From assembly GCA_026390165.1 (NCBI GenBank), contig JAPLGM010000016.1:1-64000 (forward strand): a stretch of 64,000 nt of DNA, read 5' to 3'. Numbering within the stretch: position 1 is the stretch's first letter; every line of letters starts with the position of its first letter. The position numbers and the translations under genes are program-made. The DNA comes from Campylobacterales bacterium (lineage in GTDB: Bacteria; Campylobacterota; Campylobacteria; Campylobacterales; Sulfurimonadaceae). Below the pieces are notes generated by a model. The model was not told where the DNA came from, made no database searches, and saw only the letters and a list, made by a program, of their open reading frames with translations. Below are positions 52,078 to 61,135 of the stretch, piece after piece.

Positions 52078-52677
52078 ATGACCCCCATCACCAACAACAT
52101 GGACGTATTCGCCGAAAAATTCGAGGGCGTTGATCTGCACGGCAAAAAGATCACCAAAGCCGAATTTGATGACTGCACCTTCGTCTCCTGCGATTTCAGC
52201 GAAACCTTTTTTTCGTCTTGCAAATTTACCGAATGCCGTTTTGAAAACTGCAACCTGAGCCTGATGAAACTCACCAGTAGCAAAATGAGCGATGTCGAGT
52301 TTGTTTCGTGCAAGATGATCGGGATCGATTGGACGATGGGGGATTGGAAGAGTCTTCTCAGTGCCGACCCCTTGCATTTTCGTGAGTGCATCCTCAATGA
52401 TAGCAATTTTTTCGGTCTGAATTTGGAAGGGTTGGTGATGCGGGAGTGTCGAGCCAAAGAGGTTGATTTTCGCAACGGAAGTTTTAAAAAAGCGGATTTT
52501 AGTTTGAGTGATTTTAAAGGGGCGCTGTTTGGCAATACCCATCTTGAAGGGGCGAATTTCACCGACTCCTCGAACACCTCTATCGATATGCGCACCAATC
52601 ACCTGAAGGGGGCTATTTTCAACCGCTATGAGGCACTGTTTCTCCTCGAATCGATGGGGATTGTGTTGGTGGATTAA
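52078..52677 (+). CDS. Pentapeptide-repeat protein, Qnr-like
   Basis: A 199-residue right-handed beta-helix protein. Runs of A/C-D/N-L/F-x-x units cover most of its length (CTFVSCDFSETFFSSCKFTE, ECRAKEVDFRNGSFKKADFS). Such proteins can imitate DNA and protect gyrase, but many have no known role. It starts 17 bases after the HEPN gene on the same strand and could be a third member of that unit. Against this, its GC content is clearly higher, so the join may mark the edge of the acquired DNA. Confidence 0.88.
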   Translation: MTPITNNMDVFAEKFEGVDLHGKKITKAEFDDCTFVSCDFSETFFSSCKFTECRFENCNLSLMKLTSSKMSDVEFVSCKMIGIDWTMGDWKSLLSADPLHFRECILNDSNFFGLNLEGLVMRECRAKEVDFRNGSFKKADFSLSDFKGALFGNTHLEGANFTDSSNTSIDMRTNHLKGAIFNRYEALFLLESMGIVLVD

Positions 52678-52698
52678 AGAGAAAAAATTTACCGATCT

Positions 52699-53907
52699 CT
52701 ATACAATCTGCCCAAATGGAACTGCCCAAATATTCTCCCCCAACGGTAAAATATGCGAACCCATATAAATCACAATCCCGATATGAAAATCAATGCTACA
52801 GCGTTGTAAATCGAGGATATGACGACAATCCTCTTTGGTAACTTTTTTGGCAAATTTTACCTCTATCGCCGCAACTTTACCATGTCGTTCAATAATAAAA
52901 TCGATCTCTTTTTTATCCAATGTCCGATAATAATAGATCTGCGTTCCGTCCAATAGATAGGTCACCTGTTTATAAAGCTCATTGTAGACGAACGTCTCAA
53001 AGATAGATCCTATATAGGACGATGAGAGCATAGTATCGACACTTTGAATACCAAGGAGAAAATTAAGAATTCCTGTATCGGTAAAAAAGAGTTTTTCGCT
53101 TTTAACGAACCGTTTGCCGATGTTTGCGTAATAAGGGCGTACCCGCTTGATCTGATAGACCATTTCGAGTAGAGTGAGATGATTATCCAGCGTTTTAGTA
53201 TCGAGGTTACTGGCATTGGAAAGATCAGCTTTATTGAGTATTGCACCGCTTCGTGAGGCGATTATGTGGATGAGACGGGCAAATTTATCGGTATTACGGA
53301 TGTTTTCGATGTCACGAATATCTCTTTCGATATAGGTGGAGATATACGAGCTGAGCCAGATGTATTTAACCCTCGCTTCTGCGGATTTGAGCATATCAGG
53401 ATACATACCGCTGAGCATACGGTTATAGAGCGTCTCATCATCGATTATATGGGGTGTATCCATATTAAAATCATCATTAAAAAGCTCTTCAACAAACAAT
53501 CGTGACATTCCCTCGACTTCGACGTTAGAGAGAGGAGAGAGCTCAAATAGGGCAATCCTACCTGCTAAAGTATCTCCTACGTTTTTAAAATCCAGAACAT
53601 TCGCCGAACCCGTGAGGATAAAGGCTCCTGCCCTGCGATCACTATCAATCGCCATTTTGATCGCGCTGAGCAGTTCGGGAGCTTTTTGGATTTCATCGAT
53701 TACGATAGGAGTTTTGAGCCGTGATACGAACATTACTGGATCATTTTTAGCAAGTGATAACATCATAATGTCATCGAGGGTGATGTAGTTTTCGCACAAA
53801 CCCATAGAGAGGGTACTTTTACCGCTTTGACGTGCTCCCGTGATCAGAATTGCAGGAAAATACCCCATCGCTTCTTGGATAGAATCGTGTAAATAACGTG
53901 TATACAA
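52699..53907 (-). CDS. AAA-family ATPase with DUF4143 domain
   Basis: A 402-residue ATPase of the AAA_14-DUF4143 group. The Walker A (AILITGARQSGKSTL, residues 20-34) and Walker B-like PIVIDEIQKAPELL are followed by LTGSANVLDFK and a C-terminal nuclease-like region (GTQIYYYRTLDKKEIDFIIE then AAIEVKFAKK). The D-E-x-K spacing resembles restriction-type nucleases. These proteins are frequent in variable genome regions; their role is unknown. The likely start is TTG at 53907, with AAGGAG seven bases before it. Confidence 0.88.
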   Translation of the reverse strand: MYTRYLHDSIQEAMGYFPAILITGARQSGKSTLSMGLCENYITLDDIMMLSLAKNDPVMFVSRLKTPIVIDEIQKAPELLSAIKMAIDSDRRAGAFILTGSANVLDFKNVGDTLAGRIALFELSPLSNVEVEGMSRLFVEELFNDDFNMDTPHIIDDETLYNRMLSGMYPDMLKSAEARVKYIWLSSYISTYIERDIRDIENIRNTDKFARLIHIIASRSGAILNKADLSNASNLDTKTLDNHLTLLEMVYQIKRVRPYYANIGKRFVKSEKLFFTDTGILNFLLGIQSVDTMLSSSYIGSIFETFVYNELYKQVTYLLDGTQIYYYRTLDKKEIDFIIERHGKVAAIEVKFAKKVTKEDCRHILDLQRCSIDFHIGIVIYMGSHILPLGENIWAVPFGQIV

Positions 53908-53987
53908 CTTCACACTCCTTGAATATATTGGAGTATAATACCATAATTTATGAAATAAATCATTAGGGTGATAGCTATTCAAAAGGA

Positions 53988-55577
53988 TTAACTATCGGTG
54001 GAGGAGACCTGTAATAATTCTTTAAACGAATCAATCTTCATCGGTTTATGATAATAATATCCTTGGATAGAATCGATTCCATTATTTCGTAAAAACAGCA
54101 GTTCATCTTCGGTTTCCACTCCCTCCGCGAGTACGCTCATCCCCAAACCTTTGGCTAGTGCAATGATCGTTTTTACAATCGTTTGATTTTTATGTTCATG
54201 CGTTATATTGCGAATAAAAGACTGATCGATTTTGAGTTTATCGATGGGAAGATTTTTTAGATAGGAGAGGGATGAATATCCTGTACCGAAATCATCGATG
54301 GAAATATTAAACCCTTTCGATTTAATCACACTCAATAATGCAATCATTTTTTCTGGATTTTCAAGGATGGAGCTTTCGGTAATTTCGAGCTCAATATACT
54401 GTGGATTGCATTGTGTTAGAGTAATGACATCATCAAGCGTCGCAAGAAAATCGAGATGGGCAAATTGACGTGCCGAAACGTTAATGGCAATTCGACCGTA
54501 CAAAATTTTTTCTTTTGATAAAGATACGGCAATACTGCACCCTTGCATCAGCGCAAATCTTCCGATTTCGAGAATCAATCCGCTCTCTTCAGCAATGGGA
54601 ATAAATAGAGAGGGTGGAATCATCCCATTAGGTGTTGACCATCGCATAAGTGCTTCAGCACCAATAATATGCCCCGTATGAACATTGATTTGAGGCTGAA
54701 AATAGAGTTCCAGTTTATTGTTTTGGATTGCTTTTTTCAATTGTGTGGAGAGTGTAGTATGTTGAAGAGCTTTTTCAGTCAATAGTGTATTGTAAAAACT
54801 GTAAGTATTTTTACCATTTTTTTTAGCATTGTACATAGCGGCATCTGCTTTTTGCATAAGTTCTTCGTAGTTAGAGGCATCTTTGGGATACATCGCGATG
54901 CCAATACTTGCCGTGATATAAATATCAATCATATCAATACTAAAAGGGTTATTTAGCTTTTGAATAAGGTTCTGCATCAGTTGTTGAATTTGGTCTTTAT
55001 TTTCATTACACGTTAATAAAATAACAAATTCATCTCCCCCTGTACGGACGATAAAAGTATCAGCGGGAAGAAGATCTCGGAGAAGTTGTGCAAACAAGAT
55101 GAGAACCTGATCTCCAAATCGGTGACCAAAGGAGTCGTTAATCTCTTTAAACCTATCCAAATCAAGAAACATAAGGGCAAAGGGATGGTTATCATAGGGG
55201 GAAATATTCTTTTCTAGCATCTCGATCAAACTCAAACGATTGGGTAGATCGGTGAGTGGATCATAGTGTGCTAAACGATCAAATCGCTCTTTGGATTCAA
55301 TAATTTTAATTTCATGCTCTTTTTGTTCGCTCATATAGTGTGAGTATTCAATAAACCGCTTATGAAAGGAACGGTAGTTTAAAATAAAAAGTAATAGAGA
55401 GGTGATTACAATGAAAAACCAACCTTTATAGTTTTGTAAAAGGTTGATTTCTGTACTATTTTTAGAGATTATTTCTACACAACTATCTGAAAAATAAATC
55501 CAAAGTACTCCAAAAACAAGGTAAATAAGAGAGATTTTAGAAGCATTCTTAAAACTTTCTAAATTCTTAAATCTCAT
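53988..55577 (-). CDS. Membrane GGDEF-EAL protein
   Basis: A 529-residue cyclic di-GMP enzyme. Two membrane helices (about residues 13-33 and 47-67) frame a very short periplasmic loop. A GGDEF domain (about 100-260) follows with an intact RTGGDEF site but no RxxD inhibitory site. The EAL domain (275-525) is complete (GAEALMRW, NVSARQF, LEITESS, DDFGTGYSSLSYL, KIDQSFI, QGYYYHKP). Both activities are possible on sequence; in many such proteins one dominates. The ATG at 55577 has AAAGGG six bases upstream. It lies ten bases after the pseudouridine synthase gene. Confidence 0.92.
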   Translation of the reverse strand: MRFKNLESFKNASKISLIYLVFGVLWIYFSDSCVEIISKNSTEINLLQNYKGWFFIVITSLLLFILNYRSFHKRFIEYSHYMSEQKEHEIKIIESKERFDRLAHYDPLTDLPNRLSLIEMLEKNISPYDNHPFALMFLDLDRFKEINDSFGHRFGDQVLILFAQLLRDLLPADTFIVRTGGDEFVILLTCNENKDQIQQLMQNLIQKLNNPFSIDMIDIYITASIGIAMYPKDASNYEELMQKADAAMYNAKKNGKNTYSFYNTLLTEKALQHTTLSTQLKKAIQNNKLELYFQPQINVHTGHIIGAEALMRWSTPNGMIPPSLFIPIAEESGLILEIGRFALMQGCSIAVSLSKEKILYGRIAINVSARQFAHLDFLATLDDVITLTQCNPQYIELEITESSILENPEKMIALLSVIKSKGFNISIDDFGTGYSSLSYLKNLPIDKLKIDQSFIRNITHEHKNQTIVKTIIALAKGLGMSVLAEGVETEDELLFLRNNGIDSIQGYYYHKPMKIDSFKELLQVSSTDS

Positions 55578-55625
55578 ACTCATCCCTTTGTAGTGTAAAT
55601 AAGAGTATTCTATCACACTTGTAGG

Positions 55626-56342
55626 CTAAGATGAAATTTCCTCAGCGCAGAGGAGTCGATAGGCACCTGCTTCTAAATCCCCCAGCGTGAGATTTCCGAA
55701 AGTACAGCGGTGCAAAGAAACAACATGGTTCCCCACCGCCGCAAACATCCGCCGTACTTGATGGTATCGCCCCTCGGTGATTTCCAATGTGACATGGGTA
55801 TCGTCGACAATGGTGAGTTTCGCAGGCAAACACGCCGTTTTTTCACCGTTGAGCATCAATGTTCCCGACGCAAATATTGCACCCTCATCCCCTTTTAAGG
55901 GGCGTTCTAATGTCGCTTCGTAGATTTTGGCAACATGGTGGCGTGGGGAAGTGAGGCGGTGGAGGAGTTGCCCATCGTCGGTGAGAAGGAGCAGTCCGCC
56001 TGTCTCTTTGTCAAGCCGTCCGATGGTGGAGATTTTGGGATCACGCCGTTGCCATCTTTGTGGAAGGAGTGAATAAACGAGTTTTCCCTCCCCCTCATCG
56101 TGAGAACAGATCAGCCCAAGCGGTTTATTCATCAGTATCACCATCCCAAGAGGAGGATCAAGGGGTTCGTTATCGAATTTTACCTCTTCATGAAATACTT
56201 TTGTATCATTTTTAGTAGCAACAACACCATTAATAATGATTCGTTTTTCCCTAAGGAGTGTTTTTATCTCACTGCGACTGCAATAGCCTAGAGAACTGAG
56301 GAGCTTATCGAGACGGGTTTTATTAGAATTTGATTTTTTCAC
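55626..56342 (-). CDS. rRNA pseudouridine synthase, RsuA/RluB family
   Basis: A 238-residue enzyme that isomerises a uridine in ribosomal RNA. The S4 RNA-binding domain (RLDKLLSSLGYCSRSEIKTLL, residues 7-60) is followed by the catalytic domain, with the active aspartate in TIGRLDKETGGLLLLTDDG and the later EGRYHQVRRMFAAVGN. Whether it acts on 16S (RsuA) or 23S (RluB/E/F) rRNA cannot be told. The start is GTG, six bases after the DUF3226 gene. Confidence 0.92.
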   Translation of the reverse strand: MKKSNSNKTRLDKLLSSLGYCSRSEIKTLLREKRIIINGVVATKNDTKVFHEEVKFDNEPLDPPLGMVILMNKPLGLICSHDEGEGKLVYSLLPQRWQRRDPKISTIGRLDKETGGLLLLTDDGQLLHRLTSPRHHVAKIYEATLERPLKGDEGAIFASGTLMLNGEKTACLPAKLTIVDDTHVTLEITEGRYHQVRRMFAAVGNHVVSLHRCTFGNLTLGDLEAGAYRLLCAEEISS

Positions 56343-56348
56343 AATTTT

Positions 56349-57074
56349 TCAAGAAAGAAGTAAGAGAAAGTTTTTTAGATCAGTAAGTGCTTCATGTTCA
56401 AAATTCCAAATATCTTTTTTAGTAATAGTTTCACTATTAGTATTTAAAGTATTTTTTATCTCATCACAATCATTACTGTGATTGATCAACTCATTAGCAC
56501 AATATTTACTTTTTTTACCTCTATGTTTACTACTAATACAAGTGTCAAATTTTAAATAATTACTAACCCAAAATTTATCAAACTCTTTATCACTTATGTC
56601 TTCCTTTCCAGAAGCGATAAGACACTTTCTCCATGCGTCTAAACAATCCGCATAAGGAGAATCTTCTGATTTTATAATTTTAAGGAGTGTTTCGAGTTCA
56701 CCATATCCAGCAACATGGGTTATACAGCAGACAAAATCGACATCTTGTTCGTGACTATGCTCAATTTTATTCATTTGAGTAACATTAACATCAGAGCATA
56801 TCTCTTTTAAATGTGTATTGATAAATTGGATACGTTCATCAATCCCTTTATCATCGGCATCGATAATAATTCCAACTTTCTTAATATTATCTTTTTTTAT
56901 TCGTCCTGTCAACTGGTTTAATTTAGATTTTAAAGCATCAATGCCACCTAGACATTCATAATCATTTATAGCACAGATAGGAGCATCAATATTTACGGAT
57001 AACTTTAAATATTCTAAAAATGCTTCAATAAAATATTTATCATTTTCACTTTCAACAATTAAAATATTATTCAC
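56349..57074 (-). CDS. DUF3226-type TOPRIM-like protein of an ATPase pair
   Basis: A 241-residue protein with TOPRIM-like features. It has the acidic first motif (NNILIVESENDKYFIEAFL), a second acidic motif (VGIIIDADDKGID, about residues 65-77) and the family's GYGELETLLKII. TOPRIM nucleases use these carboxylates to hold metal. The GTG at 57074 is a good start (GAGG six bases upstream); an ATG at 57092 lies in the same frame. The start lies inside the end of the AAA ATPase gene, as in OLD-, PARIS- and AbiL-like two-gene defence modules. An effector role is inference. Confidence 0.75.
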   Translation of the reverse strand: MNNILIVESENDKYFIEAFLEYLKLSVNIDAPICAINDYECLGGIDALKSKLNQLTGRIKKDNIKKVGIIIDADDKGIDERIQFINTHLKEICSDVNVTQMNKIEHSHEQDVDFVCCITHVAGYGELETLLKIIKSEDSPYADCLDAWRKCLIASGKEDISDKEFDKFWVSNYLKFDTCISSKHRGKKSKYCANELINHSNDCDEIKNTLNTNSETITKKDIWNFEHEALTDLKNFLLLLS

Positions 57075-58146
57075 CTCTAACCTCACCGCCATGAGTTAAT
57101 GAATAAACTAATTGTTCATGCCCTAATTTTTGAGCTTCAATTAAGTTCTTTTTCATATTTCTAAAAAATTCAAAATAAGCACCTTCATCTTTACTATTGA
57201 CTTCATTAAATGCTTCGATACACTCTTTGGAATGGGTTGTAATGAAAATTTGACAATTTGCCATTTTGGAAGCTTCAAAGATGATTTTCCATAATTTTGG
57301 ATAGTTTGTATAGTGTATACCATTTTCGATTTCATCGATAAATAAATAACCGTCTTGACTCGCCCATATAGCACAAAGAATTGCGATGTATCGATTAATA
57401 CCTTCTCCCAATGAAGAGAGTAAGACGGGTGCTTTTCTATCAGCTAATAATAGTTTTAAGACAACATCTTTTTCTGTAACAATTTGCTTTAATGCAGTAA
57501 TTTTTTTATCAAAAATATTTAGAGAGTCATTGAGATACTGTTCTTTATTCAGTTCTATTAGATTTCCATAATTAACCGCTATTTTTCTTTCATCTTCCGT
57601 TGAAGATGATACAAAATTAATGTTTTGTTTATTACTACCTTCTCTTCTAATCAACATTGGTCTATTTATGACTCTGTCTATAGGAATAATGCGACTCTCA
57701 TTTTCTACGGTTAATTTTAAAGATGGTTCATAAACAATAGAAACTTCTTCTTCTGCTTCTTCACCTGTATATAGCTGATGAATTGGCATTGTATTTGTAT
57801 ATCCAAGGATGTTATTACTTTGATCCACTTGTTTATAAAATTCTTTAAAATATTCAATCTCTAATTTTGTGTCATTTATAGTAATATTCATTTTTGACTC
57901 GTCGGAATAAATAAAATCAAGTTCAAAATATCCTGCTATTCTCGTACCTTGTCTTCTTTTAATCATTTTATAAAGGTTTAATGAAAGGCTAATTGATTCT
58001 TTAGATGATAAATGAAGCTCTATTGCTTCCATAAAGGAAGTTTTACCAATATTATTTTTACCACTAATGAGGTTTACTCTTTGCAATCCCTCAACACAGA
58101 GATGCTCAAAACATTTAAAATTAGTAAGATTAACGGTATTAATCAT
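57067..58146 (-). CDS. ABC/SMC-type AAA ATPase (AAA_15/21) of a defence-like pair
   Basis: A 359-residue ATPase. The opening INTVNLTNFKCFEHL and Walker A (LISGKNNIGKTSFMEAI) are typical of OLD/RecF-like ATPases. The signature region LLSSLGEGINRYIAIL, Walker B YLFIDEIENGIHYT and switch histidine FITTHSKECIEAF follow. There is no nuclease domain in the same chain; the TOPRIM-like protein is encoded by the overlapping next gene. The pair is strongly AT-rich and sits between the ABC-F and pseudouridine synthase genes as an apparent insertion. A phage-defence role is likely but untested. Confidence 0.85.
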   Translation of the reverse strand: MINTVNLTNFKCFEHLCVEGLQRVNLISGKNNIGKTSFMEAIELHLSSKESISLSLNLYKMIKRRQGTRIAGYFELDFIYSDESKMNITINDTKLEIEYFKEFYKQVDQSNNILGYTNTMPIHQLYTGEEAEEEVSIVYEPSLKLTVENESRIIPIDRVINRPMLIRREGSNKQNINFVSSSTEDERKIAVNYGNLIELNKEQYLNDSLNIFDKKITALKQIVTEKDVVLKLLLADRKAPVLLSSLGEGINRYIAILCAIWASQDGYLFIDEIENGIHYTNYPKLWKIIFEASKMANCQIFITTHSKECIEAFNEVNSKDEGAYFEFFRNMKKNLIEAQKLGHEQLVYSLTHGGEVRGE

Positions 58147-58212
58147 AATTTTTACTCATCCTTCTCTTTAAATTAGTTTAATAATATCGTAAATTATCTA
58201 AATTTTTTGATC

Positions 58213-60042
58213 TTAGAGCCCTTCAAGCTTATCCTCATACTCTTTAGTCACCCGTTCAAACTCCTCACTTGCCACTTCCAACCGTTCAAACAGCTCTTCG
58301 ATCATCTTCTCATCGGCACCGATTTGTTTTGAAACTTCTTGAAGTTTGCCGTTTTCCCCTTGCTCTGAGTAGGCGATAAGGAGGGCGTGAGAATTTTTGA
58401 GTTTCTCTTCGAGGGTCATAATCGTGTTCTCACAAAAATCAATCTCTTTTTTCAGTGGATTGAGGAGACGTGAGCGTTCTTGGATGAGAGCCGTGCGTTG
58501 TTGTTTTTGCTCTTTTTTGCTCCCTTGCTGCACGACCTTGGCTTTTGGAGCATCGCTAATCTCTTCATCCCAGCCGATTTTTTCCAAGAATTCATCGTAG
58601 GTTCCATTGAAAAATTCTGCCCCCCCCTCACGGAAGATAATGAGTTGATCGGCTAACTCACGTAGCATCATCTCGGAGTGGGTAACGATGACGACGGAAC
58701 CATCGAACCGTTTGAGTGCATCACAAAGAGAGTCTATCGACTGCATATCAAGGTGATTGGTCGGCTCATCGAGGAAGAGGAGATTGGCAGGTGTGGCGAT
58801 GATTTTCCCCAACATGACACGGCTGCGCTCCCCCCCTGAGAGGATAGAGATTTTTTTATCGGCATCGTCACCACTGAACATCATGGTACCGCAAATAGAG
58901 CGGACACGGACATTGGGCATTGTATTATCGGCACTTTGAATCTCATCGGCAATGGTGCTGTTTTTGTTCAAACGCTCAATATTGGTTTGACCGAAATGGG
59001 CGATGGCGGTGGAGGGGTGGGAAATTATCTCTCCATTGGGGGTGAGAACCCCTGCCATCGTGTTAAGGAGGGTTGATTTCCCCTTACCGTTTTTTCCGAT
59101 GATGGCGAGACATTTGTTTTTTTCGAGACTAAAGGAGAGGTTTTGAAAGAGAAGTTCATCGGCACTGTATCCGAAGGAGAGGTTTTTGACCTCCATAATT
59201 ATTTTGGCAGGGGTAGGGCGGTAGGAGAACGAGAAGGCTAAATCTTTTTCATCGATAAGATTTTCCATAATCCCCATTTTTTCCAACTCTTTGGCTTTGG
59301 ATTGTGCCATAACGGCGGTGGAAGCACGGGCTTTGTTTCGAGCGACAAAATCGATTAGTTCGGCACGTTTTTTGTCGTGATTGATCTTGGTTTTGACATA
59401 AAGTTCATCCTCTTGCGCCATCATTTCATAATATTTATGGCTATTTCCTTTGATGATAGAGACATTCTTACGGCGTAACCCCATCGTATGGGTACTCACG
59501 GAATCCATAAAATCACGATCGTGGGTGATAAGGATCACTTCCCCCTCAAAGGCACGGATAAAGGAGGCAAGCCAACGAAGTGAGACAATATCAAGATAGT
59601 TGGTCGGCTCATCGAGTAGTAGCAAATTGGGTTCGGTGACGAGAAGCTTGACGAGATTCATCCGTATTTGATATCCTCCCGAAAAACTCAAGGGGTCTTT
59701 ATCCAAATCATCTTGGGTAAATCCCAATCCGAAGAGGATCTTTTCGACTTTGTAGACATCATGCTGCGCATCCCCCTCTAAGACGCAGGCGCACTCATCA
59801 CGTACCGTTTTATGGGTGAAATGGAGGTGTTGACGTAAGGTTCCGATGCGGTAGTTACGAGGGATCAGTATCTCCCCCTCATCGTAAGGCTCTTCTCCTA
59901 AAATAATTTTAAAAAGGGTTGATTTTCCCGAGCCGTTACGCCCGACAAAACCGATCTTTTGCCCTGATGAGAGTTTGAGACTGAGGTTCTCAAAGAGGAT
60001 CCGTGTGCCGTAGCTTTTGGTAAGATTGTTGATTTGAATCAT
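58213..60042 (-). CDS. ABC-F family ATPase
   Basis: A 609-residue soluble protein with two ABC ATPase domains and no membrane part: Walker A GRNGSGKSTLFK and GKNGKGKSTLLN, and signatures FSGGYQIRMNLVK and LSGGERSRVMLGK. The interdomain P-site linker is rich in charged residues (about 230-275), and a C-terminal coiled coil covers the last 90 residues. ABC-F proteins act on the ribosome to restart stalled or slowed translation. The exact subtype (Uup/YbiT-like) is unclear. It is nine bases after the DHH gene. Confidence 0.93.
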   Translation of the reverse strand: MIQINNLTKSYGTRILFENLSLKLSSGQKIGFVGRNGSGKSTLFKIILGEEPYDEGEILIPRNYRIGTLRQHLHFTHKTVRDECACVLEGDAQHDVYKVEKILFGLGFTQDDLDKDPLSFSGGYQIRMNLVKLLVTEPNLLLLDEPTNYLDIVSLRWLASFIRAFEGEVILITHDRDFMDSVSTHTMGLRRKNVSIIKGNSHKYYEMMAQEDELYVKTKINHDKKRAELIDFVARNKARASTAVMAQSKAKELEKMGIMENLIDEKDLAFSFSYRPTPAKIIMEVKNLSFGYSADELLFQNLSFSLEKNKCLAIIGKNGKGKSTLLNTMAGVLTPNGEIISHPSTAIAHFGQTNIERLNKNSTIADEIQSADNTMPNVRVRSICGTMMFSGDDADKKISILSGGERSRVMLGKIIATPANLLFLDEPTNHLDMQSIDSLCDALKRFDGSVVIVTHSEMMLRELADQLIIFREGGAEFFNGTYDEFLEKIGWDEEISDAPKAKVVQQGSKKEQKQQRTALIQERSRLLNPLKKEIDFCENTIMTLEEKLKNSHALLIAYSEQGENGKLQEVSKQIGADEKMIEELFERLEVASEEFERVTKEYEDKLEGL

Positions 60043-60051
60043 AGACTAAAT

Positions 60052-61128
60052 TTACCCCTCAATCTTATGCGGCAATTTCCCCGGCATTGCCTCTTTATTA
60101 GCGAGGAGATCGTCTATTTGCCGTTTTACTTTGTCGTAGCGAAACTGCTCTTTGAATCCTTGGATACGTCCACCTGCCGCATTCGGGTGTCCGCCGCCGT
60201 TTGCCCACTCCCCTGCCATCATTGCAACATCGACTTGGTCGTGACCGCGTATGCTGATGGTTCCGCGTGTACTGACATCAACGATAAAATCAAAATCAGG
60301 GAATGCCGTAACGAAACCGTTTCCAATAATCGACGTATTCCCCAAGCCATAACACAAAAATCCACGCCACCCTTTGTAGTAAACGGTCATTGTGGAGCGT
60401 TTCGTCCCCAGAAGTGCGACGATATGCTTGGTGGAGAGGTTATCGAGGGTATCATCCACACCGTTTTTGAAAAAATCTTTTTTCATTTTATGGAGGGACT
60501 CATCGAGGAGGATATTGGCATCGGGAAGAAGGCGCATCATTGCCGCACGCTCTAAAAGTGCAAGCTTATAGGCGCGATCTTCGCTGCTAAACATCACACG
60601 GCTTAGTTCTCGTGCATCGCTAATGAGGCGCATACACACTTTGCCATATTCAAAATCCTCTTCCTCCTCTTGTTTCCACAAATCGACGGCATTGACCACT
60701 TTGACAAACGGTTCAATCCATCCCCCTTTTTCGAGCCCATAGTGTTCACATGCATATTCGTAGACGATTTTGGTGGCACAACGCTCTGTGTCTAAAGTAT
60801 ACCATTCATATTGCACTGCTGAATCTTTGCCGCTTCCGTGATGGTCGAGGAGGGTGAGGGTGATCGTCCATCCTGCTTCATTGAGTTTTCGCACTTCGTG
60901 GTGGAGCCATTTTGCTTCATCAGGACTAAGGTTCAAATCACTGACAAGGATCGTTGATTCTTGTTTGGTTTTCTTGAGGGTGTCGATAATCTCTTCGAGA
61001 CGTTCCATCACTTCTGCGCCGTAGTTGGCATTGTAACTATTCATTGTGTGGGCTGTTTGTGCCATAACGAGTTGGCAACTGTAACCGTCTAAATCGGTGT
61101 GTGAGAGGTGGTAAAATATTTTTTTCAT
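60052..61128 (-). CDS. DHH-family phosphoesterase
   Basis: A 358-residue metal-dependent phosphoesterase. The N-terminal HLSHTDLDGYSCQ and VSDLNLSPDE aspartates, the DHH motif in LLDHHGSGKDS and the C-terminal DHHA1 GGGHPNAAGGRI are all present. This suits an oligonucleotide or cyclic-dinucleotide phosphodiesterase (NrnA/NrnB-like), but the substrate is open. Degrading pGpG would link it to the four c-di-GMP enzymes in the window; that is inference. It is seven bases from flhA. Confidence 0.9.
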   Translation of the reverse strand: MKKIFYHLSHTDLDGYSCQLVMAQTAHTMNSYNANYGAEVMERLEEIIDTLKKTKQESTILVSDLNLSPDEAKWLHHEVRKLNEAGWTITLTLLDHHGSGKDSAVQYEWYTLDTERCATKIVYEYACEHYGLEKGGWIEPFVKVVNAVDLWKQEEEEDFEYGKVCMRLISDARELSRVMFSSEDRAYKLALLERAAMMRLLPDANILLDESLHKMKKDFFKNGVDDTLDNLSTKHIVALLGTKRSTMTVYYKGWRGFLCYGLGNTSIIGNGFVTAFPDFDFIVDVSTRGTISIRGHDQVDVAMMAGEWANGGGHPNAAGGRIQGFKEQFRYDKVKRQIDDLLANKEAMPGKLPHKIEG

Positions 61129-61135
61129 AACTATC

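Noticed and set aside
52042-52602. Two long open frames antisense to the pentapeptide-repeat gene
   Set aside because: Their repeats are the mirror of the pentapeptide coding pattern; no start signals or family resemblance.
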